From Owenia fusiformis (lineage: Eukaryota > Annelida > Polychaeta > Sabellida > Oweniidae): DNA of 62,000 nt. Made by a program: the position numbers and the translations under genes. Where the stretch lies: assembly GCA_903813345.2 (NCBI GenBank), contig CAIIXF020000002.1, positions 18,986,455 through 19,048,454 of the forward strand. The letters are read 5' to 3'. Every line of letters starts with the position of its first letter. Positions within the stretch are counted from its first letter, which is position 1. Shown here piece after piece: positions 11,122 to 22,054 of this stretch. The notes under the pieces were generated by a model that was not told the origin of the DNA, did not search any database, and worked only from the letters and a program-made list of their open reading frames with translations.

Positions 11122-11925
11122 TTCAAACGCTTATTAGAACAAAACAAAAAAAACTTGAATATATTACAGTTTATGTGTGAAATCTTTAAAACGTGTAATT
11201 GCAACTTGTGCTACGTGTGTACTGTATTGTGTGTACTGTATTTGTGTTATGTATCTTGATCAAATGAGAAAAACATAACAAATTGCTGTGATGGTGTTGT
11301 TGCAAAATATTGTCATGGCATCAAAAAAATTGGATTAACATCCTATCATAATGGACTTTTCCCTCAAACAAATGTTGTTCTTTGATAATACCCATGTTGT
11401 GAAGTTAATTTTTCAGACATGTCAATTCGGGAACGATAAAATAAAATCTTTAAATCCCCTAAAATATTTCTCATCTTTTGTTAACTTACATGCCATTCAT
11501 TTTTGATAATTTAAAGCGGTTTGTATAGGCTCCCACTATTGTCGAATGTTTTTTAATCTTATTTCAGCTCATGTTTTATCTATTGAGTACATTTTGTACG
11601 AAAATATTGTGTAAAATATTGTCATGGTACCAAAATATTGGATTATCATTCTAGCATAATAGACTTCCTGTCAAACAATTGTTGGTCTTTTTGACAATGC
11701 ACATTTTTTCGTCAATGAATAAGATCTTTAAATCCCTTCAAGTATTCCTTATTTAATTGTATTAATCTAGTAAGCATTTTTTAGTGTTGCCGCATTGACT
11801 GAATATTTAATCTCATTTTACACATATACCCAGATACCCGAATACTAATCTAAAGTAAGAGAATATTTTAAAATGTTTTAGTGCAAAAAATAAAACTGTC
11901 CAATCTTTGTCCAAAATGTGCAATG

Positions 11926-12405
11926 TTAGAATAGTGAAACTGCCTTTCCTAATTTAACTTGTCTGGCCTTAAAGGCGAGCGATCTGATAGATTCACTTAT
12001 GCGAGGGACAACTGTTAAAAAACGTTCCCATTCTTTCCACATCAGTTGAACATTTTCCTTTTTCTTGTCGGTACTCGTTTTATGTATTACAATGTAATTA
12101 TTTTCTTGCCCTTTCGTTATCTTTACCCAAATGACATCTTTCAAAACAATTAATTTGTCGTGCCTCTCGCTGCTTTGCAGTAGCGTTTCGTACTTAGACT
12201 GTATTTCTCCAATAGCTTGACGTAATTCGGCAAATTGAGTAGAAGATAGCAAAACGGAGTTGCTTGTAAAAGCGAGTTTTTCATCACTGTATTCTGTTTG
12301 CCTCAAAACAATATACGGCTTTGGAAATTTTCCCTGTTTAACTTCTACATTAAAGGTTTCGCTGCATAAGTAATTTCCCAAAGTCTGGACATCGTTGGTG
12401 GCCAT
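11926..12405 (-). CDS. PC4-like tandem-repeat protein, 159 aa, copy 2
   Basis: Second copy of the gene at 9236-9715, with identical translation. In this copy the upstream neighbour is intact: the charged-protein ORF ends at 12512, about 106 bp before this start codon, on the same strand. This is probably the ancestral gene order of the cassette (ATPase, small protein, charged protein, 159-aa PC4-like, 308-aa PC4-like). Confidence 0.65.
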   Translation of the reverse strand: MATNDVQTLGNYLCSETFNVEVKQGKFPKPYIVLRQTEYSDEKLAFTSNSVLLSSTQFAELRQAIGEIQSKYETLLQSSERHDKLIVLKDVIWVKITKGQENNYIVIHKTSTDKKKENVQLMWKEWERFLTVVPRISESIRSLAFKARQVKLGKAVSLF

Positions 12406-12511
12406 CTTACAATTTTTTTCGATAAACTGCTGATTATACGTGAATCTTTATACGTTATTCTGTTATTTGTGATTATTATGGACTAAGGAAGTCAGTTATA
12501 TGAAAATCCAA

Positions 12512-13000
12512 TCACAAAGTAAGCCATAATCTAGCCAATGACATCTTACGTTTACTAGACCCTTTTAAAACCCCGCCCCTTTGTGTGCTTTGTCTCTGTT
12601 TAAGATTGGTTGTCTTGAACCTTCTATTACCGGGCGGCTTGGGTACAAACATATCTTCCACATTGGTTTCGTCTTCTGAAGTATCATCTTTTTCCCCCGA
12701 TTTTTCTGACAAAGACACTTTTACTTTGATATTGTCATCATTATCACGAACGACGCTTTCGGATTTTAGATTTGATTTAACATTACTATGATTTTTAGGT
12801 TTAAGCTCTGCGTTATCATTTCTTTGTTTCTCCATCATGGCTAGCTTTTCGGCTGGAACTAAAACAATGTCTTTTTTCGAAGGCTCCGTATTTTCTCGTT
12901 TGGTGTCTTCGATCTCGTCCTGCTCTTTTTGTACGCTATCATTCTCTTTCTCTAACGCCTTCAGCTGTTCTACCGGCATGAGGATACTTTTGAAACTCAT
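12512..13000 (-). CDS. Charged coiled protein of the Polinton-type cassette, 162 aa
   Basis: An uninterrupted 162-codon frame, rich in K, E, D and S. A short motif occurs twice: ILMPVEQLKALEK (residues 6-18) and IVLVPAEKLAMMEK (45-58), each starting an amphipathic helix. A long acidic and basic region follows. Its ATG overlaps the TGA of the upstream ORF (ATGA at 12997-13000), and its last 59 nt lie inside the duplicated unit. Proteins with such L/M-x-P-x-E helices are common beside virion genes in Polinton-like elements as I know them, but I cannot name this one. A structural or scaffold role is only a guess. Confidence 0.6.
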   Translation of the reverse strand: MSFKSILMPVEQLKALEKENDSVQKEQDEIEDTKRENTEPSKKDIVLVPAEKLAMMEKQRNDNAELKPKNHSNVKSNLKSESVVRDNDDNIKVKVSLSEKSGEKDDTSEDETNVEDMFVPKPPGNRRFKTTNLKQRQSTQRGGVLKGSSKRKMSLARLWLTL

Positions 13001-13311
13001 TTTATTTTTGGTAAAACGTGTTTCAACAATTTTGTTACAGCTGATTGTTTTGATAATAGCGTCTCCCTCTTTGCTCGTTTACTAGGTCTTTTATCTCCCA
13101 ACAGTTCGTAGGTGTTTCTATACGGATACAGCTCTTTGAGTTGGTCCCGTTTCAATGGAATAACTCCGAAAATTAAGTTTTTACAAATTTCCCCTATTGA
13201 CTGTAATTGTTCCTTTGTAGCGGTGTTCAACAAGGCAGTTCTTTGAACCTTGGAAGTAGTTTTTGCTAATAAGTTCAAATAATCCAAATTGCTTAGCACG
13301 ACCTTACTCAT
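12997..13311 (-). CDS. Small conserved Polinton/adintovirus-type protein, 104 aa
   Basis: A single frame of 104 codons. The first 60 residues are helical, with the pattern seen in a small protein found next to the packaging ATPase in many invertebrate Polinton-like elements: an early 'L..LL' segment, a KVQRTALLNTATKEQL stretch, then a GVIPL turn. The C-terminus is strongly basic (RPSKRAKRE) and ends in a short hydrophobic helix. It begins 34 bp after the ATPase stop and overlaps the next ORF by 4 nt. A minor virion or core-type role would fit the position. The family link is from memory of the pattern and not checked. Confidence 0.6.
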   Translation of the reverse strand: MSKVVLSNLDYLNLLAKTTSKVQRTALLNTATKEQLQSIGEICKNLIFGVIPLKRDQLKELYPYRNTYELLGDKRPSKRAKRETLLSKQSAVTKLLKHVLPKIK

Positions 13312-13345
13312 TTCGATCCTCTAAGTTTATGATGAAACATGCAAA

Positions 13346-14000
13346 TTAGGCGGAGTTATATATCACGCAGTTTTCCCCCGGAAAGATTTTACTTCGTAAC
13401 TTTTGAGAGGGGTCAGATTTAACATGCAAATCAATAATCAAATATCCATATTTTTCCGAGACCGCATCGTTATACGCCTTAATCAAGCCCTTTGCATTCC
13501 AGGGCATAATCTGTCTTGATAAGACATTTATACTTGTGTTGTCTCTAAGATTTTTGAAGAGGACAATATATTGTATGTTCAAGGATATTGTCCTCATATT
13601 TCTTTCAAACAGATTGTGTACTACCATCAACACAGTTATCTGAAATCATTTAAATGTTTATTTCGCATTAACTGTACATTATTTTATTTTTTAATTTGGT
13701 TTTGGGACATTTAAAGAGTAGAAACGGGCGTCGTAATTTGATTATTGTTGCTAATCAGCATTCGGTTTAAATTATAATGGTCTTTTTTAGAGGATTATTT
13801 AAATTATTACATAAGAAAACGCTTATCAATCCACCTTACCTTAAGGTGGTGTGTTCCCATTATGAATAAGGACGTGAGATATTTGCTAGCGGCAATCTGT
13901 ATTCCAAGGTCGTCTAAAACAAATATCACTGGTGTCTCACCCGTCAAGTTGCTTATCATTTCTTCAGTTGGTATTCCTTTTATAAACTCTATATCAGGTA
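13346..14000 (-). CDS. Polinton-type FtsK/HerA packaging ATPase, C-terminal part, cut by gap
   Basis: Two minus-strand exons: one from the gap edge (about 13999) to 13840, the second 13639-13346, joined in phase 0 (donor AAG|GTAAGG, acceptor TTTCAG|ATA). The upstream exon has a Walker B motif (VIFVLDDLG). The downstream exon has the typical later part of viral packaging ATPases: an NLF...RTISL segment, IVLFKNLRD, then an SRQIMPW helix and a YGYLIIDL strand before the end. Such ATPases pump DNA into capsids in Polintons, adintoviruses and relatives. Walker A and the N-terminus would lie in the 500-N gap or beyond. The visible frame is intact, which argues against old decay, but the 200-bp intron is unusual for a viral-type gene. 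Confidence 0.8.
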
Positions 14001-14500
14001 NNNNNNNNNNNNNNNNNNNNNNNNNNNNNNNNNNNNNNNNNNNNNNNNNNNNNNNNNNNNNNNNNNNNNNNNNNNNNNNNNNNNNNNNNNNNNNNNNNNN
14101 NNNNNNNNNNNNNNNNNNNNNNNNNNNNNNNNNNNNNNNNNNNNNNNNNNNNNNNNNNNNNNNNNNNNNNNNNNNNNNNNNNNNNNNNNNNNNNNNNNNN
14201 NNNNNNNNNNNNNNNNNNNNNNNNNNNNNNNNNNNNNNNNNNNNNNNNNNNNNNNNNNNNNNNNNNNNNNNNNNNNNNNNNNNNNNNNNNNNNNNNNNNN
14301 NNNNNNNNNNNNNNNNNNNNNNNNNNNNNNNNNNNNNNNNNNNNNNNNNNNNNNNNNNNNNNNNNNNNNNNNNNNNNNNNNNNNNNNNNNNNNNNNNNNN
14401 NNNNNNNNNNNNNNNNNNNNNNNNNNNNNNNNNNNNNNNNNNNNNNNNNNNNNNNNNNNNNNNNNNNNNNNNNNNNNNNNNNNNNNNNNNNNNNNNNNNN
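14001..14500. other. Assembly gap (500 N)
   Basis: Exactly 500 unknown bases, a standard placeholder for a scaffold gap of unknown length. It truncates the packaging ATPase on the left and may hide upstream exons of the gene at 17527 on the right. Confidence 0.99.
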
Positions 14501-17500
14501 TAGTATTTCTATCCAAATACAGTGCCTAGCTATTTATTGCAATGAGATTATTTCCTTGTTAGAATTTTAGATATTTGTGGTATCATATGTCTGGCCAGTT
14601 GAAACATTATCTGGCCATTAATCTCATTTGATGAGGTGTGAAAAGATAATCTGGTTTTATATGCAATCCCACTGTAAGCTGTACATTCTAACACAGTAAT
14701 ATGACATACAAAGGGATAACTGTTGTCAGTACTATCCTCAGCATTAGTTTAGAATTTGTAGAATTTAGAATTTAGAATTTATTAAGGCCAATTGTGTTAT
14801 CAGGGCATGGCCAGACTACAATTATACAAACTGCATTTCATACAGTAACATTTATGTCACATTAATCTACAAAGATATTGTGTTGTAATGGTTGCGATGT
14901 TATAGATTTCTTTTCTTAAAGCACATGTCAATGAAATGCAGGACGCCTTCCATATTTGATTTTTATGACATAATGTATAGGAACTTGTTTTCCTCAGTCA
15001 TGCTAGAAAAGTCCTTATTTGACGTTTGAATTTTATCTAATGATATAGTGCGCTCACTTTCATAGATTTTGCATCTCATAACAAAGGGTAACTGAGTGCC
15101 ACTTCAGTCTTGCTTCAAGTCTCTGGACCCCCTCCCCTCCCTATCATCAACACCACCTTGTGGGAAGATGGGGGGGGGGGGTGTTACAAGGGCTTTTAGC
15201 AAGACTTCTGAGTGCACTATTGTTTACAATTACTTTTACATCTACCTCTTGAATATCTTCAATTACTAACAATTTGTTGTTCTTGATAATATGTGAATGG
15301 TTTTCAAATGGGGAAAGGGGTGGGGGAATCTGTGTCTGTTTTTGTCTTCTTGCATCATATACTCCAAGTCCAAAAGCAACTTACTGATGATTTTATTTTT
15401 TTATGAAGGGGTGTGAATCTGCTTTTGCCCTTCCATCTCTTACATGTATTTTATCTTATCTCAAAGTGCTATTAGATAAGATTAACACCTTATTAATGTC
15501 CTATCTATGTCCTATTTAGATACACCTATGTGGGTACAATTAGAATGAAGGAGGTGTGGGAGTATTTCTTATTGCATGTCATACAAACAGGTGTACAAAT
15601 ATTATCCACTTTAGCCAATTATTGTGCTATCAGTATCATTCACTATTGCCATTTGTTTTTGTTTTGATAAGAAATATTATGTCTGCACTTGAGTAACTTT
15701 TCATAATTGTCACAAGGCCCTCACAAATTAGTTCTCCGTTTAGCATTAATGTTTCACATTAGTATCTTTTTCAATGTCTTTTTGAAATTTTTCCTTTTTT
15801 ATTAGACCTTTCTTTTTGCCATTGTTTTTGTTGTTTCAAGATTATATAATCATGGTCAGTTGGCTAATTTCCCTATGAAAATGCTTGTAAAGCAGTAGGA
15901 CATTTAGTAAGGAAGGATGTGTGGGTTCCATTGAGAAAAATGTTACAGTGCATGCCCGTAGAAAGGGAAGTTCAATGGGTTCTGTCGACCCCCCTCACTG
16001 GCCAAAAATTCTTTCAAAATCATGCAGTTTTTCACCATGCCAAGCACTTTTTATGTGATTTTGGCCTTTTTTGGACCAAAATTGTCAAAAGTTAACCCCC
16101 CTGGAATTTTTCAAAAAGTGAACCCCCCCCCTTGGCAAATCCTGGCAATGGGCCTGTAGTGGTACAATAATCAATTCGACCAGAATGTTGCATGCAGCCA
16201 TCAGCACAAGATGAACTCATACCAGTGCCCTCCCCAGGATTTTTTTATGAGGAAGATTTTGTTATTTTTTTAGTGCAACAATTTAGCATTTTGTTATGAC
16301 ATTGTCACCACCAAAAAGTGACATATTGTTATGCTCTATGTTTTTTTATGGCGGTTGGCAATAGGCATCTGTAACAAATTCCTACAACTTCCAATAACTT
16401 CACAAATACTGTTTTGACTGACTTCAATTTTTTTCAAAATCATCTACAAGTTTTCGGAAGTTCAAATCTGACTCTAGTTAAGATTTGACCTTTAATGACA
16501 TTTTCAAGGTCAAAAAGGTCATTTTCAACTTGCTTCAAATTGACCACTTGTTTTTCAAAATCATCTACAAGTTATCAAAAGTTCAAATCTGACTAAAGAT
16601 TTGACCTTCAATGACATTCTCAAGGTCAAAAAAAGTTTTGACCTTCTCGAGGTCAAAAGTGAAAACTAAAGAATAATATATTGAACTCATAATATTGTGA
16701 GCAACTAGGTGGTGACATTTTGTCATGTTAGTGCCTTGTATCTTTTTGTGCTACACTTTGTAATTTCGTAATTTTTTGTGCAACATTCTAGAATTTCTTT
16801 ATCTTTCATTGCAACATTTTAGGAGGTGCACCTAATTGCATTAGTCTACATTGAGGAGCATTTTGGTTTTATTTTGCCTATTACTTTGATCATGCTTTGT
16901 GTTATCTTTTGATAATTATCCAAACTTATATGTAATTACATAATTATGACAAACATGAAATTTTATCTTGTTATTGATCTCTCAAGTATAATTTTGAGTG
17001 TAAAATTCACCCTCAGGCCCAGAAACTAGAATACTAGCTCCTATTTAAAGAATAAGAATCATAATGTTGAAAAGAGTGATGTATACTTTTCAATTTCTAT
17101 AGGAAACCAGATAAGAATTTAGAAAAGTATTGAGGATATTAATTAATATTATCTTCTATTGTTCATTTTTGTCAATGCCAATTTCATATTAATTCTATAC
17201 ATGTATAGTGACCATTCTTCCTGTTTTTTCAAGTGTGGTTGAGGCTGATGAGCCAGTCTTACCAGTATGGACACACTGGCGAAAAAATGTCGGCGCTTGC
17301 GGAGAAAATTCTTTTGTACCCTTAAAACCCAAATTTTGAAAATTTAAGGCCCATATTACAAAAATATGGCCTAAAAAGTTCCATAAAGGCCAAGTTATGC
17401 CCAGTTTCTCCAGTGTGGTCCCATCTCACAAGTGTGGTCTCTTCTCTAGTATCATTCCCTCACTAAGTCTTTCCAATGTAGTCCCATCTTAGCAGTGCAT

Positions 17501-17526
17501 TTATTCTATCATCTTTGTATTTTCAG
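14501..17526. other. Non-coding, probably intronic, with dispersed repeats
   Basis: No convincing exon on either strand. It contains a C/G-tract-bearing dispersed repeat at about 15950-16150 (a related copy on the same strand at about 39940-40195), an element of the GTCACCACC family at about 16285-16735, and internal diverged direct repeats at 16430-16660 sharing 'aaaatcatctacaagtt'. Confidence 0.5.
16285..16735 (+). mobile_element. GTCACCACC-family non-autonomous element, copy 1
   Basis: Starts near 'acattgtcaccacc' and ends near 'ggtggtgacattttgtcatg', so the ends are inverted relative to each other. It shares 'ctgtaacaaattcctacaac' with the copy at 19448. It has no coding capacity. Confidence 0.5.
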
Positions 17527-17934
17527 TGCCAAGTATCACCAGTGAGTCCAGGAGGGCATGGTCAGCCAAGTCCTCAACAATATGACTATTCATCCAGTCT
17601 TCCAAGCCCAGGTGGCCCAGTTTCTCCAGTATGGTCCACATCTTCAAGATCTCGCCATTCCTCCACATCGTCACTCTCCGAAGAATGCAACTGTAACCGT
17701 GGACAGAAGCTGATTGGTTGCCAAGCATGTGGTCACATGTTAAACGGCCGCATCCGGACAATGTGTGTCCAACACCCAAATGTTATACACTTGATGGATC
17801 TTGAGGTTTGTCCTAACTGTCGTAGTGCTTCACTGAAGGAGTATGGGGACAGTGTCAGTGATACTAACGATAATGATAACAATGTCACCAAGGAGGAAAA
17901 TAACAATGACAATGCCATGGAAGATGTTTGGTAG
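17527..17934 (+). CDS. Terminal exon of a Cys-rich (zinc-binding) protein, 135 codons
   Basis: A plus-strand exon begins after a clear acceptor (TGTATTTTCAG|TGC) and stays open to TAG at 17932. The first 50 residues are Ser/Pro/Gly-rich and low-complexity. A compact module follows: C-x-C, then C-x2-C (GCQACGHML), a lone C before VQHP, and C-x2-C (CPNCRS), the arrangement of a zinc ribbon or small treble-clef. The tail is acidic with Asn/Asp repeats. I have seen similar short Cys modules in uncharacterised animal proteins but cannot name one. No upstream exon is visible between the gap and this acceptor, and the DNA left of the gap belongs to an opposite-strand viral-type cassette, so the 5' part must lie in the gap, in long introns I cannot see, or elsewhere if the scaffold join is wrong. 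Confidence 0.65.
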   Translation, partial: CQVSPVSPGGHGQPSPQQYDYSSSLPSPGGPVSPVWSTSSRSRHSSTSSLSEECNCNRGQKLIGCQACGHMLNGRIRTMCVQHPNVIHLMDLEVCPNCRSASLKEYGDSVSDTNDNDNNVTKEENNNDNAMEDVW

Positions 17935-19324
17935 ATACTATATCTAGTAGGTAACCCACCACTTAGAAAGTTTTCAGGTAAAGCACAACTTGTATTGGAA
18001 CTTTTCCAAAGGAAAACAGCAATGGAGTATTCAGGAAATTACTCACCATTTTAAAGATCTGATCTTCTATGAAGAAAAGAAAACACATCCTCTTTATTCG
18101 AATATGAGGACATTAAGAAATACAGCTGCCATGAAAAGCCAATCACAGATCTGGTTGGAAGATAGAAAGTAAATGTTGTTGAAGTTCATCAATTTTCATG
18201 TGTGAAAAACTTACATTATAACCTTTACATAAATTACATGGTGACTGACTTTAATCACACTTTCAACTGGATAAGAAAACATGTTTGGTCAGCTTCTAAA
18301 ACAAGCACGGAAAGATAATAACATCATGGACTATGGAGTAGAACTAGAGTCCGAGACGTATTAATCCAAGTGACTTCTGCCTCGATCATTCAGGGAATCG
18401 GGCGACAATTATGGCTAGACAAAATATTGTATTAGTGTTGATTAGACTGTGGTGTTCTACCATAAAATGCAAACTGATTATTTATAACCATGGATGTTTG
18501 TATGGATATTTGTTGAGGCCATATCAGTGAAATATGCCAGTATTATTTACAAATGGTGCTAATGATCTTAGTCCATTGTGGGATCAACAGTCTGTGTGAG
18601 ACTCTCACAAGCTTTAGAAAAATCAGAATGATCCTTGTCCCTAACTGTATATTTCATTCAATGATGTTATTACATGTGGTGAAATAACATTCCAAAATAA
18701 TAAGCCAGTGTGAAACCACATACATACGAGTATATGACACAACATACATGTAAGAAAGTGTTCAAATATATTTTTCTTAGATAACCTTTGATTTTCTAAG
18801 GTAGACCATAGAAGCAGTGATCTCCACAGATAATCTCCCCTGCACAAGAGCAACTGGGGGCACCACCTAGTTGAAAATCTAAAAATCACATGCCCCTAGC
18901 TAGTTGAAAATTTTAGCACTCTGCCAAAAGTGTGAAATATTGATATATTTTGACCAAAATACATAGAATGGGGATTGACCACATGCTTGAGAAAATATCC
19001 TGGGGAGACCACTGTAGTATGACAATCTTTTGAATATATGATGTAACACCGTGTAAAAGATGTAGGTTAAATATTACTCTGTCTACCTCAATATTTACAT
19101 CATATATTTTGAGAACTGAAGTGCCAGTCAACTGTAAGCTACTAATATTTATTGCAATATTTTCATAATTATATGATTTGCAATAGTCTAAGGCCAGTCA
19201 CATTTTTATTTGTATGCAGATTTCACAGTGTCCTGCAATATGCAATAACAGTTGTCTCTATGTCTTAAGCATTTTTGTTTGTACATGTATTTTGTTTTTC
19301 AGCTGATGCTTTGTGTGTGAATGC

Positions 19325-19410
19325 TGCAATATATCCTTATTGCAGCTGCAATATATCCTTTGCTGCAGCTGCAATATATCCTTTGCTGCAGCTGCAATAT
19401 ATCCATGCTG
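19325..19410 (+). repeat. Short tandem repeat, 'gctgcagctgcaatatatcc' type
   Basis: Four imperfect units of about 23-25 bp in direct succession. Confidence 0.75.
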
Positions 19411-19447
19411 CAATGACTGAACCCCTTACTAGAAATATCCTTATTAT

Positions 19448-19570
19448 TATGTCACCACCAGAAGTGGTAACATAATGTTATAAGTCTCCAACTTTTGTGG
19501 ACAGTGTTTGGCGTTCGAGGTTTGGCGTCTGTAACAAATTCCTACAACTTCCAATAACAGGTGGTGACTG
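19448..19570. mobile_element. GTCACCACC-family element, short copy
   Basis: Begins 'atgtcaccaccagaagtggt' and shares 'ctgtaacaaattcctacaac' with the 16285 copy. It ends near 'ggtggtgactgg'. Confidence 0.5.
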
Positions 19571-20449
19571 GTGATTGTATTGTTATTAAATATTTGAATC
19601 TCAATTTTTTGTAGCATGACGGGCTTCATTTATCATCACAAGACAGACTGAATGCTGTGAAAAGTATCCCATATATACATTTCTGGTCAAATAATTTCAA
19701 CTCACAATCGATAAATTGAAGAGTTCTCAAAATGCCCTATTTTGAATGACAGTCAGATTCCATGATCTTGTATGTTATAGAAGATGAAATACACTTGCAG
19801 ATATGCAGTGTATGTTTTCAACTTCTGGCAGAAATTTTATCTACCCCCCCTCCTTGGGTGGCCCCAATGAATGATTTGATTCAATGGGATTTGCTATGCC
19901 CTGGCATTGCCATCTATAGTCATAGCTTTCATATGGTGCTTATCAAAATGCAGAACATATTGAGCTGTAAAGTGAAAATATCAACTAGATATTTTAGTTT
20001 TTTCAGAGAGTTTTTTCCAGTTTATCTCATATTCCATGGAGATTTTACTTCATTAATAATAGGGAGTTTGAGCTTGCATATAAAATCGAGACACCAACCA
20101 TACGTACATGTATGACCAATTGCCCATACAAATTCATCACTTATATATTTTCTGTTCATGTTTAGGTTTTGAAAAACATTGCAAGCTTGAACTCCCTATT
20201 GTTTAGGTGATCTCCTACATGTAGATTAGTGGCTGTCTTAACTGTTGTTCTAATAACAGTTTTCTCATTAATGAAGCAAAATGATCTTTGGTTTTACCAC
20301 AAACCCACTTGGTTCTAAATAAAAGTATTTATGTGTATGTATTTAAATACATTGACACCTGTTAAGTGGAACACCCCTAGGATCGAAACACCTCTGCTAG
20401 TGGAACTCTTCATTTTCATAGTCCCAAGACCAACTGACTAAATGAAGCT

Positions 20450-20815
20450 CTATAGGTAGAACACCTCCCAAGTGGAACAATTTAGAGGTACCAAAGGTGT
20501 TCCACCTAGACAGGTTTTACTGTATATTTAGTATTAGAAAGTTAGTTCTAACTTTGTTGATGTTGCCTTATGTGAAATGGTGCCTTATGTGAAATAGTGT
20601 CTTATATGAAATGGTGCCTTATGTGAAATGATGCTCTATATGAAGCTCTATAGGTGGAACATTTCCCAAGTGGAACAATTTTAGAGGTACCAAAGGTGTT
20701 CCACCTAGACAGGTTTTACTGTATATTTAGTATTAGAAAGTTTCTAACCTTATTGATATTGCCTTATGTGAAATGGTGCCTTATGTGAAACGGTGCCTTA
20801 TGTGAAATGGTGCTC
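20450..20815 (+). repeat. Composite repeat with 'ccttatgtgaaatggtg' units
   Basis: A block containing 'ccaaaggtgttccacctag' and 'tttactgtatatttagtatt' occurs twice about 190 bp apart, each followed by several 19-bp 'gccttatgtgaaatggt' units. Confidence 0.75.
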
Positions 20816-22054
20816 TATAAACAACTCAGCCTGTGAGGGAACTGCTGATTGATTTACTTAGTTTGTACAGTTTGTAGTAACATTTTAGCCAGAAATAAAT
20901 TTTCGTTTAAAAAGCGATCATTCATATCTTTGTTTGTGTATGGACTATAATGCTACATCTTTCCTGTATATAAAGTTCAACTATGTTTATTGTTGATAAT
21001 CTGTTGAATTTTAAGATCTGAGATGTTTCTTGCAATGTATTATGGTAATATGAAAATCCCACAATTTTTCAATATTTTGGGATGTTAAAACCCAAACTTG
21101 CATATACAAGGGACAATCCATAAATTCTCATAAAAATGCTCTTCAGTCCAGTCTTATGTATTGACTTCTACTTGACTACTGTATGTCCAGATGAAAATAC
21201 ATTATAAACTTATGAATGAACTTTTGGAGGACCTTACCATATAGATCACTTTGACTTGTGAAACAGCTACTGTATGTGAGACTCCGCCAATATTCTAAAA
21301 GCTCAAAATATCAGAATGACACAAACCTGTAGAAATATAGTTGAAAAGGGATTGTCAAATTACACTTTATACTGTAAAAGAGATGGGTAACCATAACCAT
21401 GAAACAATAGAACAAAATAATTGTGTGATATTTTATAAAAATCATCTTATTCATATCAGAAACACAAAGCATACAACATCAAGTTGGTAAATGCAGCTTC
21501 CAAATGGTTTCAGTAAACACAATTTTTATCTCTACAGTACAGATACATTGTACAATGTACAAACAAATATATTTCACGTTTAGTCTAATAATTTCATAAG
21601 ATTGCTGTGAAGTTATTTCTAATGGCAACAACTACTGTAGATACACTTAATTTGGCTCCCACTTTAATTTGGTAGATTGAAAAATCTGCCAATTTAAAAA
21701 TCCACCAATTTTCAGATTTATTTATTTCTCTTGTGTTCATGTATTCATATTTCGAAGACAGTGCAACACCAAGATTTACTGTAAGTTGTAGGCTACACAT
21801 GAATCTGAAAGTGCTATTTCCAGATCAATGATTAAACTTAGCTTGGTCCTAAAACTGCCAAATTAAATAACCGCCAAAAATTGATATTCTCGATCAAATC
21901 TGCAGAATTAAGTAGCATCAAATTTGTGTATCTACCGTATTTGTAACATCATATGACCCTCCAACTTGTGGCAATCTATTGCAAAATGTTAGGCTTATAG
22001 AAATGTCCTTAAAACCTAATGCGTATCCTCTTCAGGTTCATCAATTACAACATA

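Larger units (their letters stand above)
9881..12570. repeat. 2690-bp tandem duplication, copy 2
   Basis: Second copy, in the same orientation as copy 1. Its right edge is at 12570, where sequence after 'cccttttaaaa' continues into single-copy DNA (ccccgccc). The charged-protein ORF crosses this right edge intact, so copy 2 keeps the original junction with the rest of the cassette. Confidence 0.93.
17935..22054. other. Non-coding, repeat-rich interval
   Basis: No gene seen. It contains a GTCACCACC-family piece (19448-19570), a short 'tgcagctgcaatatatcc' tandem repeat (19325-19410), two copies of a roughly 95-bp block (about 20450-20545 and 20643-20738), and 'ccttatgtgaaatggtg' tandem units (20565-20635 and 20760-20810). 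The open frame at 19762-20115 has no splice or domain support. Confidence 0.5.

Noticed and set aside
13862-14503. Long open frames on both strands spanning the gap
   Set aside because: Most of each translation is unknown bases; only the ATPase exon outside the gap is real sequence.
19300-19420. CRISPR-like array
   Set aside because: Units are contiguous tandem repeats without unique spacers, and the genome is eukaryotic.
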